Part shown: positions 1-9,365 of the stretch, in pieces
Numbering within the stretch: position 1 is the first letter of the stretch
Layout: every line of letters starts with the position of its first letter
Assembly: GCA_020446675.1 (NCBI GenBank)
Contig: JAGREE010000009.1
Coordinates: 116,029 to 180,028, forward strand
Length of the DNA stretch: 64,000 bases
Direction: 5' to 3'
Source of the DNA: Alphaproteobacteria bacterium
GTDB lineage: Bacteria > Pseudomonadota > Alphaproteobacteria > Sphingomonadales > Emcibacteraceae
The notes under the pieces: generated by a model
What the model was told of the DNA's origin: nothing
What the model saw: only the letters and a program-made list of their open reading frames with translations
Databases searched by the model: none
Translations under genes and position numbers: made by a program

Positions 1-1382
1 GCATCGATAGATTTTCTTACTGCGGTCTTTGCGCTGTCAACCCGGCTCATCTGACCGGCACCAATACCAACTGTTGCACCATTTTTAACATAGATAATCG
101 CGTTTGATTTCACATGCTTACAAACGGTAAAGGCAAACAGAAGGTCTTTTAATTCCTGCTCGCTCGGGGCTCTTTTTGTCACAACTTTTAAGTCGTCTAA
201 TGTAACTTTGCCGTTATCCCGGCTTTGAACAAGATAGCCGCCGGCAACAGTTTTGATCGTTTGTCCCCCAGAACGCGGATCAGCAATACCCCCGGTTAAA
301 AGAAGACGCAGATTTTTCTTTTCTGACATTATTTTAACGGCTTCATCATCGGCATCAGTGGCAATCACCACTTCAGTGAAGATTTTTGAAATTTCCCGTG
401 CTGTTTCTGCATCCAGTTTACCATTCAGCGCAATGATGCCGCCAAAGGCACTGGTCTGATCACAGATTAATGCCTTGTTATAAGCATCAATATAATTATC
501 CCCACGTGCCACACCGCATGGATTGGCGTGCTTGATAATGGCGACCGCCGGCCCTTCTTTCGGGTCAAATTCGCTGACCAGTTCAAATGCCGCATCGGTA
601 TCATTTAAGTTATTATAACTAAGTTCTTTTCCCTGAAGTTGTCTTGCCGTGGCAATTCCATTTCGCGGATGTGCACTGCGGGTCACATAAAATGCCGCAT
701 CCTGATGGGGATTTTCACCATATCGAAGGGTCTGTTTTCTTTTAGCTGTAATATTTAGCCGCTCGGGGTATGTTTCACCGAGCTGTTCCGCAAACCAGGT
801 TGATATGGCCGCATCATATGACCCGGTTCTGGCAAACGCTTTTGCCGCCAGTTTTTTACGAAGCTCCGCGGATGTGGCGCCATTATTCTCTTTAATTGAT
901 GTCATGACGTCATCATAATCTTCAACGTCTACCACGACCGTAACAAAAGCGTGGTTTTTGGCAGCACTTCTGATCATGGCCGGACCGCCAATATCAATAT
1001 TTTCTATACATGTTGCAAAATCCGCGCCTCTTTCGACAGTATCTTCAAACGGATAAAGATTAACAACAAGAAGATCTATGGCCCCAATATTATGCTCATT
1101 CATTGACCTCAGATGCTCATCATTGGTGCGAAGCGCAAGCAGGCCGCCATGAATTTTCGGGTGAAGCGTTTTAACGCGGCCATCCATCATTTCCGGGAAC
1201 CCTGTGTGCGATGCCACTTCCTTAACGGCTATACCAGCATCGGCAAGCGTTTTGGCCGAGCCGCCAGTGGATAATATTTCTATTCCCTGATCACTTAGAA
1301 ATTTACCAAGCTTCACGAGGCCCGTTTTATCGGAAACAGAAAGCAGAGCGCGTTTAATTGGTTTTGAAGTTATATCTGTCAT
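1..1382 (-). CDS. purH: Bifunctional AICAR formyltransferase / IMP cyclohydrolase, 3' end beyond window
   Basis: Catalyses the last two steps of de novo purine synthesis in the cytoplasm: formylation of AICAR and cyclisation to IMP. About 460 residues are visible from an ATG at 1382; the C-terminal end lies outside the window. The N-terminal MGS-like cyclohydrolase domain comes first, with [10 protein letters not shown] near residue 70. The AICAR transformylase domain follows, with its signature KHANPCGVA near residue 280. The frame is open to the window edge, so this is a truncation by the window and not a pseudogene. The minus-strand neighbour upstream is a heparinase-like gene 90 bases away; no obvious terminator lies between them. 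Confidence 0.97.
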   Translation of the reverse strand, partial: MTDITSKPIKRALLSVSDKTGLVKLGKFLSDQGIEILSTGGSAKTLADAGIAVKEVASHTGFPEMMDGRVKTLHPKIHGGLLALRTNDEHLRSMNEHNIGAIDLLVVNLYPFEDTVERGADFATCIENIDIGGPAMIRSAAKNHAFVTVVVDVEDYDDVMTSIKENNGATSAELRKKLAAKAFARTGSYDAAISTWFAEQLGETYPERLNITAKRKQTLRYGENPHQDAAFYVTRSAHPRNGIATARQLQGKELSYNNLNDTDAAFELVSEFDPKEGPAVAIIKHANPCGVARGDNYIDAYNKALICDQTSAFGGIIALNGKLDAETAREISKIFTEVVIATDADDEAVKIMSEKKNLRLLLTGGIADPRSGGQTIKTVAGGYLVQSRDNGKVTLDDLKVVTKRAPSEQELKDLLFAFTVCKHVKSNAIIYVKNGATVGIGAGQMSRVDSAKTAVRKSID

Positions 1383-1472
1383 AGAATTACTCTTTGTAGA
1401 ATGAGGTCAGCAATAAAAACTCTTCCCTGCGGGTGGTAGTATATTTTTAAAGATCACGCAAGGCCAAATACC

Positions 1473-3191
1473 TTAAATTCCTTCTAATTTCAGGGACCAT
1501 AAAATAGTCGTAACAGACCCTTGCGTTCCTCCAGACAAAACAAGCTGTTTACAGGTTGAAATTTTTCCTGCATCGCCAAAATAAACGCTGTCTTCTACTT
1601 TAAGTGAACCGCCACGATGTCTGAACTGCCATGTTTCACCATTCGTCAAACCCAGATAAACCATTTCGCCAGCCTTGCTTAGGGTCACGGAAATATCCGG
1701 ATGAAGATGAAATCTGACGGAATAGGGTATATTTTCTGTAGATTTACTTGATATATCCTGCTCAATGATATCCTCTCCGCGAATATCTTCTCCCGTTTCA
1801 TTCATATAGATAAGTCGCTTGTGCAGATATCCATACGGATCTACATAGCCATCATGTTCTGACTCGACCAGAATGTGACCGTCCTCATGAATGGATTTGC
1901 TTTCCATTCTCGATACCCCACGGCCGATCAGGCCATCTTCACGAATGGTACTGCTGTCCTGATCATTGAGTATCAGTGTTGAATGTGCCGATGATCCTCT
2001 TGAACTGGTTCTTAGATCATAACCTGCGGTATCGTCAATAAAGGACGCATCCCCGCAATTAACGATAAGTCGATGAGCCCCGCGGGTCATTTCAAATGAA
2101 TGGGTTCCACTATGGCAATTGCGGCTCATTTCAACCTCAGCGGGAGGGCCAACATCAAAAAGGATAATGCTTTTTCCCTTTGCTATTCTGGCAAATCCAC
2201 TTTGCTCCAGTGAGCTCAAATTTATGTCATTCTGTCCGGATTTAAGAAGGCATGAATAAATATCTTCATGGTTATGAATTGTTGTCCCGTTAAATAAGGG
2301 TAACTTTCCGTCACCTTGAATAATCGCTTTCAGATTTGATGCCATTCTTGAAACGGCAGATTTTAATTCTTCGGGAACTGATCTTCCTACCTGCTGAAAT
2401 GATTGTATAAGCAGCACCAGATTCATATAGAGATGAAGTTGTTCCTGAGGATTTCTGCTGCGAATTCCACCATCCGCGAGAATTTCCTTACCCAATGTAA
2501 ATTTTAAAAGGGAAACCCCTTCCCTGTACCATTCATCGCCGCCCGGTATAAATAATCCTGCAAAAATTAAACCTACAAGGGTTTTAAGGGCATCCGGACC
2601 TTCCGGAAGATCGGATGATAACTTCATAAGATGGCGAGCGCTACGGGCCATAATATCCAATACCCTGCCCCTATAGATCACATCATCCGTATCCAGAATT
2701 AGTGGGGTATAAATGAGCCAGTTTGAAATTCGCTCCGCCACCACATCAACTCGCCATGAAATTTCCCCCCATTGCGTATTCTGATCTATCCAGCTTTCTA
2801 CCAGCTTTTGCGCTCTTCTTTTTGCACCATCACGGTCTACAGCCTGGTTTAAATCCCTTAACCAGCCAAAAGAATGAAGATATTCAAGCCAACTTTCACT
2901 TAAATTTGAAGCTTTCCAGATTTCCCCGGCGGACCACAAATTTTGTGTATTATCGGGGTTTTTCAGCACATGTCCGCCAGCAATGATTTTGCCGCTGACA
3001 ATCTGGGTTCCTGCAGTGACGGAGCCTGACCAGATATCTTTTGGTGTACCCAGAAGACGAAGCGGGTTTTCACCTCTTAAACTTAAATCATGATAAAAAC
3101 TGCTGTGTTTTGCCTTGCTTAGCGCTTTGGCAATAGGGTTTTTTATCTTCGAGCCCGAAGAAGAGACTGGTTTTCGGCGAAGCTGAGCCAT
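1473..3191 (-). CDS. Heparinase II/III family protein
   Basis: A 572-residue protein of the alginate lyase / heparinase II/III fold. The N-terminal half (about 1-310) looks alpha-helical, like the alpha/alpha toroid of this family. The C-terminal half (about 330-560) is beta-rich and carries a block with SGTHSFEM and HRLIVNCG, typical of the Hepar_II_III domain. No signal peptide is evident at the chosen ATG (MAQLRRKP), so cytoplasmic or membrane-associated action is possible. It sits between purH and rpe/rsmB, a placement I recognise from many alphaproteobacteria. The true substrate is unknown; heparin itself is unlikely, and a cell-surface polysaccharide is a guess. Confidence 0.85.
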   Translation of the reverse strand: MAQLRRKPVSSSGSKIKNPIAKALSKAKHSSFYHDLSLRGENPLRLLGTPKDIWSGSVTAGTQIVSGKIIAGGHVLKNPDNTQNLWSAGEIWKASNLSESWLEYLHSFGWLRDLNQAVDRDGAKRRAQKLVESWIDQNTQWGEISWRVDVVAERISNWLIYTPLILDTDDVIYRGRVLDIMARSARHLMKLSSDLPEGPDALKTLVGLIFAGLFIPGGDEWYREGVSLLKFTLGKEILADGGIRSRNPQEQLHLYMNLVLLIQSFQQVGRSVPEELKSAVSRMASNLKAIIQGDGKLPLFNGTTIHNHEDIYSCLLKSGQNDINLSSLEQSGFARIAKGKSIILFDVGPPAEVEMSRNCHSGTHSFEMTRGAHRLIVNCGDASFIDDTAGYDLRTSSRGSSAHSTLILNDQDSSTIREDGLIGRGVSRMESKSIHEDGHILVESEHDGYVDPYGYLHKRLIYMNETGEDIRGEDIIEQDISSKSTENIPYSVRFHLHPDISVTLSKAGEMVYLGLTNGETWQFRHRGGSLKVEDSVYFGDAGKISTCKQLVLSGGTQGSVTTILWSLKLEGI

Positions 3192-3279
3192 ATATGTTTT
3201 TTTCTCCGTCTGGATATGCGCCTGATGACCAACCTTACCATAAATTCATACAAGGTTTTAGTGATAAGCCTGTTTTTCC

Positions 3280-3951
3280 CTAATACTTCTTTATTCCTCT
3301 TAACGCCCTGATATTTTCAGCATATTTATCAGGACCCCCGGCAAATGTGGCTGTACCCGCAACAAGGACATCTGCACCAGCATCAATGACATTTTGTGCC
3401 GTCTCGATATTAATTCCTCCATCAACCTGAAGATCAATACGCCTACCTTCTTTTTCGATCATTGCCCGCACTTTGCCTATTTTCTCAAGAGATGATGGTA
3501 TAAATTTCTGTCCGCCAAATCCGGGATTAACGCTCATAATTAATATAAGGTCTACCAAATCCATTACATTTTCTATCATGTTTACAGGGGTGCCCGGATT
3601 TAAGGATATCCCCGCTTTTTTTCCTAATGACCTGATTAATTGTAAAGTACGGTGAAAATGTGGCGTTGCCTCGGCGTGGATCGTTATTATATCAGCCCCT
3701 GCATCAGCAAATGCATTAATATAGGGATCAACTGGCTCAATCATCAAATGAACATCAAATATTTTATCGCTATGTGGGCGGATCGCCTTAACAACATCAG
3801 GACCAATGGTGATGTTCGGCACGAAATGCCCGTCCATAACATCAACATGAATATAATCTGCTCCCGCTTCAGTAATTGCTGCGACTTCCTGCCCCAGTCT
3901 GGCAAAGTCAGCCGATAATATGGAAGGTGCTATTTTAATATTTGATGCCAT
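3280..3951 (-). CDS. rpe: Ribulose-phosphate 3-epimerase
   Basis: Interconverts ribulose 5-phosphate and xylulose 5-phosphate in the pentose phosphate pathway. The 223-residue protein has the normal family length and all active-site positions are visible: APS at 8-10, metal ligands H35 and D37 (HVDVMDG), H68 (HLMIEP), the NPGFGGQKF loop at 142-150, and catalytic D177 (VDGGIN). The ATG at 3951 places the first strand ([12 protein letters not shown]) at the usual distance from the N-terminus. It follows rsmB on the same strand with a 24-base gap and is probably co-transcribed with it. Confidence 0.97.
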   Translation of the reverse strand: MASNIKIAPSILSADFARLGQEVAAITEAGADYIHVDVMDGHFVPNITIGPDVVKAIRPHSDKIFDVHLMIEPVDPYINAFADAGADIITIHAEATPHFHRTLQLIRSLGKKAGISLNPGTPVNMIENVMDLVDLILIMSVNPGFGGQKFIPSSLEKIGKVRAMIEKEGRRIDLQVDGGINIETAQNVIDAGADVLVAGTATFAGGPDKYAENIRALRGIKKY

Positions 3952-3975
3952 CTTTAGTCCTCATAATGTTAAAAG

Positions 3976-5268
3976 TCACATCTTAATCAGTCTGGAAATA
4001 AAAAACCCATCCATGCCACCTTCATAATAATGTGGTAGCGTCTGGACATCTCCGGTCTCAAGAATTGCCTGCTCAAGCCCTGGCAATTCTTCTGCTTTGA
4101 TCTCTTTTCGTTTTAACGAGCTGTTCCGCTGCAGTAAAGCCTTAATCTGATCGGGGCCTTCCTGTTTTTCCATGGAACAGACTGAATAGATCATTATTCC
4201 ACCAGTATTTAGCAATGTGACTGCATGATCCAGCATCTTTGTCTGTAATTTTGCCAGTTCTGAAACATCCTCCTGTTTCCTAATATGCAGTATTTCAGGG
4301 TGCCGCCGAATAGTTCCTGTAGAGGAGCATGGCGCATCCAGCAAAATAAAATCAAATTTTTTCAAAGGCTTAAAGGCAAGTACATCTGACGTCACGACGT
4401 CAACTTCAAGGTTTAACCGGCCAATATTTTCTTTTAAACGCTCAAGACGACTTTCTGAAAAATCAACGGCGGTTACTTTTGCCCCTCTGGCCGCCGACTG
4501 GGCCGTTTTGCCCCCCGGGGCCGCACAAAGATCAAGCACGTCATCGGCCTCCTTGGCCCCAAGCAGGGTTTCCGGAATACGGGCCGCCATATCCTGAACC
4601 CACCAGTGTCCTTCATTATAACCGGGTAGTTCGGTTATTTTTCCAGCTTTATTAATTCTGATACTGCCTCCCGGGACAACTTTACCACTTAGTTGGACGG
4701 CCCAAAGATTTTTGTCGCAATCCGGTTTAAGACTAATATCAAGCGGAGCTTCCGAAAGCACGGCACCAAGAATATATTTAACCGCTTCCGTTCCATACCG
4801 CTCATCCCAACTTTTTAGTATCCAGTCAGGAAAATTAAGTCGCGTATTGCCAAATTTTTTCAAAAGCATTTCACGGTCCTGATCAACCCTGCGCAGGAGT
4901 GCATTGACCGTGTTTTTTAAATAATGAAGCTTCTTTGATACGCATTTATCAACCAGCTCCACCGAACTATTGACTGCTGCATAGGCCGGAACCTCTGAAT
5001 ATAAAAGTTGCGCTATTCCCAGTCTGAGGACATGGCGTATCTGCATCTGGGTATTGCCTAACTTCTTTTTAGTACAATGGTTTATAATTTTATCAAGTTG
5101 TCCGAGACGTCTTATTGTCGTTGCAGTAATATGGCGGACAAATCCCCTGTCCCGAGCAGAAAATGTGTTAGAGAATTTATTGATCGCACCATCAAGCGTT
5201 GCCCCCTCATCAAGAACTTTCTTTAGAATATTCAAGGCCGCAACCCTGCTTTTAATTTCACTGGTCAT
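3976..5268 (-). CDS. rsmB: 16S rRNA (cytosine-C5) methyltransferase RsmB
   Basis: Methylates C967 (E. coli numbering) of 16S rRNA using SAM. The 430-residue protein has an N-terminal NusB-like RNA-binding domain (about 1-140, beginning SRVAALNILKKVLDEG) and a C-terminal Rossmann methyltransferase domain. The SAM loop reads LDLCAAPGGKT; the two Cys motifs of the RNA m5C family appear as DAPCSSTGTIRRHP and YSVCSMEKQEG. Length and domain order are normal. It is the first gene of the minus-strand run rsmB-rpe-heparinase-purH and is divergent from sdhAF4, with a 171-base shared upstream region. Confidence 0.95.
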   Translation of the reverse strand: MTSEIKSRVAALNILKKVLDEGATLDGAINKFSNTFSARDRGFVRHITATTIRRLGQLDKIINHCTKKKLGNTQMQIRHVLRLGIAQLLYSEVPAYAAVNSSVELVDKCVSKKLHYLKNTVNALLRRVDQDREMLLKKFGNTRLNFPDWILKSWDERYGTEAVKYILGAVLSEAPLDISLKPDCDKNLWAVQLSGKVVPGGSIRINKAGKITELPGYNEGHWWVQDMAARIPETLLGAKEADDVLDLCAAPGGKTAQSAARGAKVTAVDFSESRLERLKENIGRLNLEVDVVTSDVLAFKPLKKFDFILLDAPCSSTGTIRRHPEILHIRKQEDVSELAKLQTKMLDHAVTLLNTGGIMIYSVCSMEKQEGPDQIKALLQRNSSLKRKEIKAEELPGLEQAILETGDVQTLPHYYEGGMDGFFISRLIKM

Positions 5269-5439
5269 TTAAATTTCCGCTTTCCAACCGGGCAGTATCA
5301 TAGTGTATATCATTTGCCAAGAGATAGATTTTAATTGTGATGCATTTTGATAAAGGAGTTGATTTCATTTTAACGGACATTGGTGTATGTTTAGCAAATT
5401 ATTTTGCCTATTTGTTTGAAAAATATTTTGGAGCTTATA

Positions 5440-5598
5440 ATGACGGAAAATAAAGTTGTGCCCGAAAAGACAACTGAAAATAAAAAGCATAATAAAGAAA
5501 AGTCAAACCCACCCGCAAAGGAGCTAGGGGGACGCGAGGGGCCCGATCCCGTTCGTTATGGCGACTGGGAAAATAAGGGCATCGCTTCAGATTTTTAA
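5440..5598 (+). CDS. Succinate dehydrogenase assembly factor 4 family (DUF1674)
   Basis: A 52-residue protein whose C-terminus carries the diagnostic DUF1674/SdhAF4 signature: ELGGREGPDPVRYGDWE followed by the terminal SDF. Family members bind flavinylated SdhA and assist complex II assembly. The N-terminal half is Lys/Glu-rich and low complexity, as usual for the family. I chose the ATG at 5440 because a TTGGAG ribosome-binding sequence lies just upstream; an in-frame ATG at 5404 would add 12 residues without such a site. Thirteen bases separate it from the desaturase-family gene downstream, so the two may share a transcript. Confidence 0.88.
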   Translation: MTENKVVPEKTTENKKHNKEKSNPPAKELGGREGPDPVRYGDWENKGIASDF

Positions 5599-5611
5599 GG
5601 ATATATTTTTT

Positions 5612-6439
5612 ATGGATTTTCTGGTTGAACATGAACAGGTCATAAGGGTCGGTGTTTTTTTAGCTATTCTGGTTTTATTAAGTGGTCTGGAATTTTTGAT
5701 CCCTTTGGCCAAGCGACGATTAAGCCGTCCAACGCAATGGTTCACCAATCTGGTAATAGTCCTACTTGATAACCTGACACTCAAAATAGTCTTTCCCCTA
5801 CTTGCCGCCGGTGTTGCAAAATATGCCAATGATAATGGTTATGGGCTTTTTAATATAATATCTGCCCCATACTGGGTTAGCTTCGTTTTATCGTTAATAC
5901 TGCTGGATCTTCTTATTTATACGCAGCATGTCATGATGCATAGAATTCCCATCTTATGGCGCTTCCACCGCATGCATCATACGGAACTCGGCCTTGATGC
6001 AACGTCTGCGTTACGGTTTCACCCGATAGAAATTATTATTTCAATGTTGATTAAAATGGGATTTGTCCTGATCATGGGTATACCTGTTGCAGCGGTGATC
6101 ATCTTTGAGGTCCTTTTAAATGGCTTGGCTCTCTTTAACCACAGCAATATTAAACTTCCGGAAATTATCGAGAAACCCCTTCGACGAATTATAATTACAC
6201 CGGAAATTCACTGGATTCATCATTCCGAACTGCCCTTCGAAACCAACAGCAATTATGGTTTTAACTTATCCCTTTGGGACAGGCTCTTTTCCACTTATAT
6301 TGATAAACCAAAGCAAAGTTATAAAGAGTTAAGGCAGGGACTTCATGAGTTTGGCTTTAAGGAGCCATTAAATGTATTGGAATTATTAGTTTCCCCCTTT
6401 AAAGAGTATCCGGCAAAGGGAGATAAGAAAATCAAATGA
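5612..6439 (+). CDS. Sterol desaturase / fatty acid hydroxylase family membrane protein
   Basis: A 275-residue integral membrane di-iron enzyme of the fatty acid hydroxylase superfamily. The histidine clusters expected to bind the di-iron site are present: QHVMMH, HRMHH, a later FNHSN and HWIHHS. Several hydrophobic segments lie in the first half (for example around VGVFLAILVLLSGLEFLI). The ATG at 5612 is preferred over an upstream in-frame start at 5558 because the latter overlaps the conserved end of sdhAF4 and AAGG precedes 5612. The stop overlaps the next start (ATGA at 6436-6439), implying translational coupling to the patatin gene. The substrate (a lipid acyl chain, sterol or hopanoid) cannot be told from sequence. 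Confidence 0.9.
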   Translation: MDFLVEHEQVIRVGVFLAILVLLSGLEFLIPLAKRRLSRPTQWFTNLVIVLLDNLTLKIVFPLLAAGVAKYANDNGYGLFNIISAPYWVSFVLSLILLDLLIYTQHVMMHRIPILWRFHRMHHTELGLDATSALRFHPIEIIISMLIKMGFVLIMGIPVAAVIIFEVLLNGLALFNHSNIKLPEIIEKPLRRIIITPEIHWIHHSELPFETNSNYGFNLSLWDRLFSTYIDKPKQSYKELRQGLHEFGFKEPLNVLELLVSPFKEYPAKGDKKIK

Positions 6440-8937
6440 AAGAAAAAGAATTAAGACTAGCATTGGTTTGTTTTGGCGGAGTATCACTAGCGATTTATAT
6501 TCATGGTGTCAGTAAGGAAATTCTTAAACTTGCCCGTGCCTCAAAAGCAATACATGTCAGTGCCGATCCGAACGATATTACAAGAAATAAATATATTTAC
6601 CCCAATAATAATGTAACCGATATTCCTGATACCGAACTGGTATATTTTGATATTTTGAAGAGTTTTGCGCCTGAGCTTGATCTCAGGGTTATTATTGACA
6701 CGATCGCCGGTGCTTCCGCTGGCGGAATGAACAGCGTATTTCTGGGAAGGGCAATTGCCCATGATTTAAATTTTGATCATTTAAGATATCACTGGCTTAT
6801 TGAAGCGGATGTCGACAATCTGAAAGGTGAAAAGAAAAAGGCAAGTAAACTTGATAAGCTGATCACCATTCCTCTTATCAATATACTAAGCGGGAAATTT
6901 CTGGGTAAAGGGAATTTAAGCTCAAAGGTAAAAGAAAAATTGCCTGCTCTCCTTAATATCTGGGATTTGAAACCACCCTTTGATGGAGAGCATTTGCTAA
7001 AGCTTGTATATAACGGTCTTAAAGCAATGGGTAAGGTAAATTATCATTCTTTGCTTCCCCGCGGCCATAAACTGGAACTTTTTGTCACCCTGACTGACTT
7101 TTATGGTTATAAAAGACCCATCCTTCTAAATGATCCGCCTGTTATTACTGAACTTGAACATCGGCATACATTGAAATTCAGTTATTTCAAGAAGGCCACT
7201 GCCGATCAGGACGCTATTATAGAAAGTGATTTTGATGATCATGATTTACCGTCGCTTAGTTTTGCTGCACGGGCAACATCCTGTTTTCCTGGCGCCTTTC
7301 CGCCGGCACAGTTAAGGGAAACGGAAAGGTTTTTTAAGAAACTTGGTCTTGCATGGGATAATAAAGACGACTTTATAAAAAATAATTTCAAAGAATATGC
7401 CCGTGCCGGGGTTAATCCTGAATTGACTTCATTTATTGATGGGAGCATTCTTAATAACAAACCTTTTGATAAGGCTATCTCTGCTATCCATGATCGACCC
7501 GCTTTTCGTGAAGTCAGTCGCCGTATCATTTATATTGATCCTAACCCTGAGAAACTTAGAGCTAAAGCAACTGGTGCTCCGCCAGCAATGCTCAATACCC
7601 TTAAAGGGGCTATGTCAGATATTCCGATGAACGAGCCAATGCATGACGACCTACAGGAAATTTATAATCATAATCAAAAAGTTATTACCATTAAATCCGT
7701 TGTCGAATCCGTAAAACCAAGCATCCAGAAATTAGTGTATGACGTATCCCCAAAGAAATTCAAAAAGACAACAACAGCCAAACAGCTGGCTGAATGGAGA
7801 AATCTGGCAAGCGCCCGTGCTGTTACTGAAGCAGGGTACTCATATGAGGCTTATGCAAGGCTGAAAATCCGTAGCACGGTTGCCGACATTACCGAACGAC
7901 TGGGGGATATTTGTGATTTGGCACCGGGAAGCAAAGAAAGGCGACGCATTTTTTCAATGTTCCAGTGCTGGATATTAAAAGACAACTTGGGTGAAAGTCT
8001 TCTTTTCGGCGAACATGGAAGTGTCAGGAAAACGGGATTGTTTCAATGGACGACTTCTTTTATAAAAAGGCCAAAAGGGCTGGAAACGTTGCCAACCTGG
8101 GTTAACTTTATAATTAATTTCGACGTAAACTATCAAAGACGAAGACTTCAGTTCCTAATTCAGGACCTAAACAGCCAATATACTGAATATCCGGACCATG
8201 TCCGGGAGCTTGATGATTTTAAAATGTCTTTATATCAAATACTGGAAGATCTTAAAGTTTTAGGCTCACTTGAGAGGCTTGATGAAAAACAAATCACCGT
8301 AATAAGAAATACCATTTTAAAAATAACTGACTTTCCATTCACCGATGATATGACCTGTAGTCGAAACCTTGCCTATCTGGAAGAGCATGATCAGGATGTT
8401 GATAATATTCTCCAAACTGTGTGTCAGGCTATTAATCTGGATAATATACGCAAGAAAACCGACAAGCTTGTTGTCAGCCAGCTTAATAATGCCTGGAATG
8501 ATGACTTTAAAAACAATCTTATCACAAGCTATCTTGGTTTCGCGTTTTGGGACGTTATTACATTTTCAATCATGGGATCAAAATCGATTGGAGAATTTGA
8601 TGAAATTCTTGTCAACCGCATTAGTCCTAATGATGATCTGGTCCTTAAATCAGATCCGCTTGAAATGCCTCTGAAAGGAACCGCCATGAGAAGCTTCGGG
8701 GCATTCTTCAGCAGAGAAGACAGAGAAAATGATTATTTTTGGGGTCGTCTGAATGGCGCCGAACGGCTGATTGACCTGCTTTACAGACAGGCTAAGGCAG
8801 AAGGCGTCGCTGACAAATTTAATTTGATTGAACTGAAAAAGCGCGCTTTTAAAACCATCCTTGAAGCTGAAAAAGAGCATTTGAATACGATCCCGGAGCT
8901 TTTTGCAACAATTGAGGCGAGAATCGCTGCTCTATAA
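6436..8937 (+). CDS. Patatin-like phospholipase family protein with long C-terminal region
   Basis: An 833-residue protein with an N-terminal patatin domain. The Gly-rich oxyanion-hole segment (CFGGVSLAIYIHGV, residues 12-25) is followed by the nucleophile elbow GASAGG with Ser94, and the catalytic Asp lies in DGS at about residue 335. It resembles the large patatin-related family (DUF3376 type) of alphaproteobacteria and actinobacteria. The C-terminal 450 residues are mostly helical, with no further motif I recognise. No signal peptide is seen. It is translationally coupled to the preceding lipid-modifying membrane enzyme. It is convergent with sufT, whose stop codon abuts its own with no intervening base. 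Expected activity is acyl-ester hydrolysis of membrane lipids. Confidence 0.88.
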   Translation: MKEKELRLALVCFGGVSLAIYIHGVSKEILKLARASKAIHVSADPNDITRNKYIYPNNNVTDIPDTELVYFDILKSFAPELDLRVIIDTIAGASAGGMNSVFLGRAIAHDLNFDHLRYHWLIEADVDNLKGEKKKASKLDKLITIPLINILSGKFLGKGNLSSKVKEKLPALLNIWDLKPPFDGEHLLKLVYNGLKAMGKVNYHSLLPRGHKLELFVTLTDFYGYKRPILLNDPPVITELEHRHTLKFSYFKKATADQDAIIESDFDDHDLPSLSFAARATSCFPGAFPPAQLRETERFFKKLGLAWDNKDDFIKNNFKEYARAGVNPELTSFIDGSILNNKPFDKAISAIHDRPAFREVSRRIIYIDPNPEKLRAKATGAPPAMLNTLKGAMSDIPMNEPMHDDLQEIYNHNQKVITIKSVVESVKPSIQKLVYDVSPKKFKKTTTAKQLAEWRNLASARAVTEAGYSYEAYARLKIRSTVADITERLGDICDLAPGSKERRRIFSMFQCWILKDNLGESLLFGEHGSVRKTGLFQWTTSFIKRPKGLETLPTWVNFIINFDVNYQRRRLQFLIQDLNSQYTEYPDHVRELDDFKMSLYQILEDLKVLGSLERLDEKQITVIRNTILKITDFPFTDDMTCSRNLAYLEEHDQDVDNILQTVCQAINLDNIRKKTDKLVVSQLNNAWNDDFKNNLITSYLGFAFWDVITFSIMGSKSIGEFDEILVNRISPNDDLVLKSDPLEMPLKGTAMRSFGAFFSREDRENDYFWGRLNGAERLIDLLYRQAKAEGVADKFNLIELKKRAFKTILEAEKEHLNTIPELFATIEARIAAL

Positions 8938-9351
8938 TTACATAAAGCCCATTTCCAGTCGCGCTGCTTCCGACATCATTGACATATCCCATGGCGGCTC
9001 CCAGACGAGAGCCACTTTTACATCGCCGACATTTTCAATTTCACGAATGCGATATTCCACCTCTCCCGGCATCGATTCCGCAACCGGGCAGTGGGGAGAG
9101 GTTAATGTCATGGTTATAACAATATCGGCATAATCATCAACATCAATATCGTATATAAGTCCCAACTCATAAATATTGACGGGAATTTCAGGATCATATA
9201 TTTCACGGAGCTTTTCGGCCGCCAAATTCTGCAAAGTCCTTTTTTCCTCAGCACTGATGGGCTCTCCCCGATTGCCAGGAATTTCTTCAGAAGACTTTTT
9301 CACGTCCTCCTCTTTGGGCTGCTGGTTTAAAAATCCATCTAAAAAGCTCAT
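8938..9351 (-). CDS. sufT: SUF system protein SufT (DUF59 / MIP18 family)
   Basis: A 137-residue protein with a DUF59 (MIP18-like) domain from about residue 40 to the end. The core motif reads EIYDPEIPVNIYELGLIYDI, and the reactive-Cys motif is LTSPHCPVAESMP with C88. SufT homologues aid iron-sulphur cluster maturation or transfer, especially under high iron-sulphur demand. It is the last gene of the minus-strand suf cluster, 14 bases after sufS. In many alphaproteobacteria an A-type carrier gene (sufA) follows here; in this window the next gene is the convergent patatin gene. Confidence 0.93.
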   Translation of the reverse strand: MSFLDGFLNQQPKEEDVKKSSEEIPGNRGEPISAEEKRTLQNLAAEKLREIYDPEIPVNIYELGLIYDIDVDDYADIVITMTLTSPHCPVAESMPGEVEYRIREIENVGDVKVALVWEPPWDMSMMSEAARLEMGFM

Positions 9352-9365
9352 GTTATCTTCCCTGA

